Shown here in pieces: positions 62,965-64,000 of a DNA stretch of 64,000 nt. Source of the DNA: Pseudomonas baetica (GTDB lineage: Bacteria; Pseudomonadota; Gammaproteobacteria; Pseudomonadales; Pseudomonadaceae); NCBI RefSeq assembly GCF_019733355.1, contig NZ_JAIHLQ010000015.1, positions 1 to 64,000 on the forward strand, read 5' to 3'. A program made the position numbers and the translations under genes. The notes beneath the pieces were generated by a model. The model did no database searches. It was not told the origin of the DNA and saw only the letters and a program-made list of their open reading frames with translations. Numbering within the stretch: the first letter of the stretch is position 1; each line of letters opens with the position of its first letter.

Positions 62965-63960
62965 ATGTCTAAGCAAGTCTCCACGCCCTTACGGCGCGTC
63001 AGCATCCTGGCGATCGACCAGGTTTTCGCCTTCACCCTCATGCAAGCCAAGGATTTTTTCCATGTGGCCAGCCTGCGCTACGGCAAACAATTGGGCCACG
63101 GCCTGACACCGGCGTTTGAAACGCGCCTGGTCAGCCCTGATGGCCAACCGGTGAAAAGCTTTAGCAATGTAGTCATGCCGGTGGATGGCGGTCTCGAAAA
63201 CACCGATATCATCATCCTCCCGGCGTTCTGGGACGATTTCGATACGCTGTGCAGCCGTTACCCACAAATCCTGCCTTGGTTGCGCGAACAACACGCTCGC
63301 GGCGCCGTGCTATGCGCCGAGGCCACAGGCGTGTTCTGGCTGGCCGAGGCGGGGCTGCTTAATGGCAAGGAAGCAACCACTTACTGGCGCTTCTTCAACG
63401 CCTTTGCCGAACGCTTCCCGCAGGTTCACCTCAATCAGGACAAGCACCTGACTGACGCCGACAATCTCTATTGCGCTGGCGGCACCACGTCGGCCTGCGA
63501 TCTCTACATCTATCTGATCGAGCGCTTCTGTGGCGCCAACGTGGCGCAAGCTGTGGCCCGCGACATTCTTTACGAGGTGCAGCGTAACTACTCGCCAGGG
63601 CGCATCGGTTTCGGCGGGCAAAAGCTGCATCAGGACGTGATCATTCTGCAAATTCAACACTGGCTCGAAGAACACTTCGCCGACAAGTTCCGCTTCGAAG
63701 ACGTGGCCCGCGAACACGGCATGAGCATCCGCAACTTCATGCGCCGCTTCCAGACCGCCACCGGTGACAAACCGCTGCATTACCTGCAACGGCTGCGCAT
63801 CGAAACGGCCAAGGGTTTACTGTCGGGCAGCCGCAAGAGCATCAAGACCATCAGTTATGAAGTCGGCTATGACGATGCGAGCTTCTTTGCGCGGTTATTC
63901 CGCCAGCACACCGAGCTGTCGCCGAACCAGTATCGGCAGCAGTTTCAGCAGGCTGCCTAA
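62965..63960 (+). CDS. GlxA-family AraC-type transcriptional regulator
   Basis: 331 residues. N-terminal DJ-1/PfpI (glutamine-amidotransferase-like) domain (about 8-195; the nucleophile-elbow position is occupied by C in AVLCAEATGVFWLAEAGLL) and C-terminal AraC double helix-turn-helix (about 225-328, with the family signature GLLSGSRKSIKTISYEVGYDDASFFARLFRQHT). Divergent from the acyl-CoA dehydrogenase gene across about 146 bp and a candidate regulator of it. Ligand unknown. Confidence 0.94.
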   Translation: MSKQVSTPLRRVSILAIDQVFAFTLMQAKDFFHVASLRYGKQLGHGLTPAFETRLVSPDGQPVKSFSNVVMPVDGGLENTDIIILPAFWDDFDTLCSRYPQILPWLREQHARGAVLCAEATGVFWLAEAGLLNGKEATTYWRFFNAFAERFPQVHLNQDKHLTDADNLYCAGGTTSACDLYIYLIERFCGANVAQAVARDILYEVQRNYSPGRIGFGGQKLHQDVIILQIQHWLEEHFADKFRFEDVAREHGMSIRNFMRRFQTATGDKPLHYLQRLRIETAKGLLSGSRKSIKTISYEVGYDDASFFARLFRQHTELSPNQYRQQFQQAA

Positions 63961-63974
63961 CCCCCGAAGCATAC

Positions 63975-64000
63975 AGAGATCCGCTGTGTGAGCGGGCTTG
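63975..64000. repeat. Partial REP-like unit at the window end
   Basis: The last bases (CTGTGTGAGCGGGCTTG) match a REP half-unit (CTGTGGGAGCGGGCTTG) with one difference. The element continues beyond the window. Confidence 0.6.

Overview
The window is chromosomal DNA of a Pseudomonas, most likely of the P. fluorescens group. The evidence is the gene order (mraZ-to-lpxC division cluster, rnpB/rsmI/lpoA, sspAB-petABC-rpsI-rplM, cyoABCDE, hmp/norR), the high-GC codon use, and REP-type inverted repeats of the GCGGGCAAGCCCGCTCCCAC kind typical of fluorescent pseudomonads. Most of the window is core genome; the accessory part is mainly the first 7.4 kb.

Layout. 1-7400: a type VI secretion (T6SS) cargo module on the + strand: the 3' part of vgrG, a DUF4123 adaptor, a large MIX-motif VasX-like effector with a membrane-inserting C-terminus, and a membrane-anchored putative immunity gene. 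It ends in a decayed second effector-tail/immunity-start copy and a transposase fragment. 7400-10330: an ArgD-type aminotransferase divergent from a LysR regulator, a GNAT relic and a small membrane protein. 10331-15800: a periplasmic methionine-sulfoxide repair operon (msrB-dipZ-msrA) divergent from an OmpR/EnvZ-type two-component system. 15900-17200: an unknown protein and a RidA-family protein. 17400-22240: the cytochrome bo3 oxidase operon cyoABCDE. 23070-25580: dsbB, a SnoaL-like secreted protein and flavohaemoglobin hmp, with norR divergent (three NorR sites and a sigma-54-like promoter between them). 27430-32100: cheV, an acetyltransferase, a small secreted protein, a chimeric YkgJ::OprD reading frame and a diguanylate cyclase.

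32160-50110 (- strand): the complete division and cell-wall (dcw) cluster, mraZ-rsmH-ftsL-ftsI-murE-murF-mraY-murD-ftsW-murG-murC-ddlB-ftsQ-ftsA-ftsZ-lpxC. It is tightly packed with start/stop overlaps and preceded by a clear sigma-70 promoter and three 10-bp-spaced MraZ boxes. 50400-55360: RNase P RNA and rsmI on the - strand, then lpoA-yraN-gmhA-BON lipoprotein on the + strand. 55400-60360 (- strand): rplM-rpsI, petABC and sspAB. 60500-64000: an aldo-keto reductase, an acyl-CoA dehydrogenase and a GlxA-type AraC regulator, with REP elements.

Most notable observations: the T6SS effector/immunity module with signs of C-terminal replacement and a vestigial duplicate; a periplasmic Msr set in which both MsrA and MsrB seem to lack the usual resolving cysteine and sit next to the membrane thiol reductase DipZ; an in-frame YkgJ::OprD fusion that looks like a deletion scar; and readable regulatory sites for norR/hmp and mraZ. 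No CRISPR array, intact prophage, intact insertion sequence or tRNA was seen.
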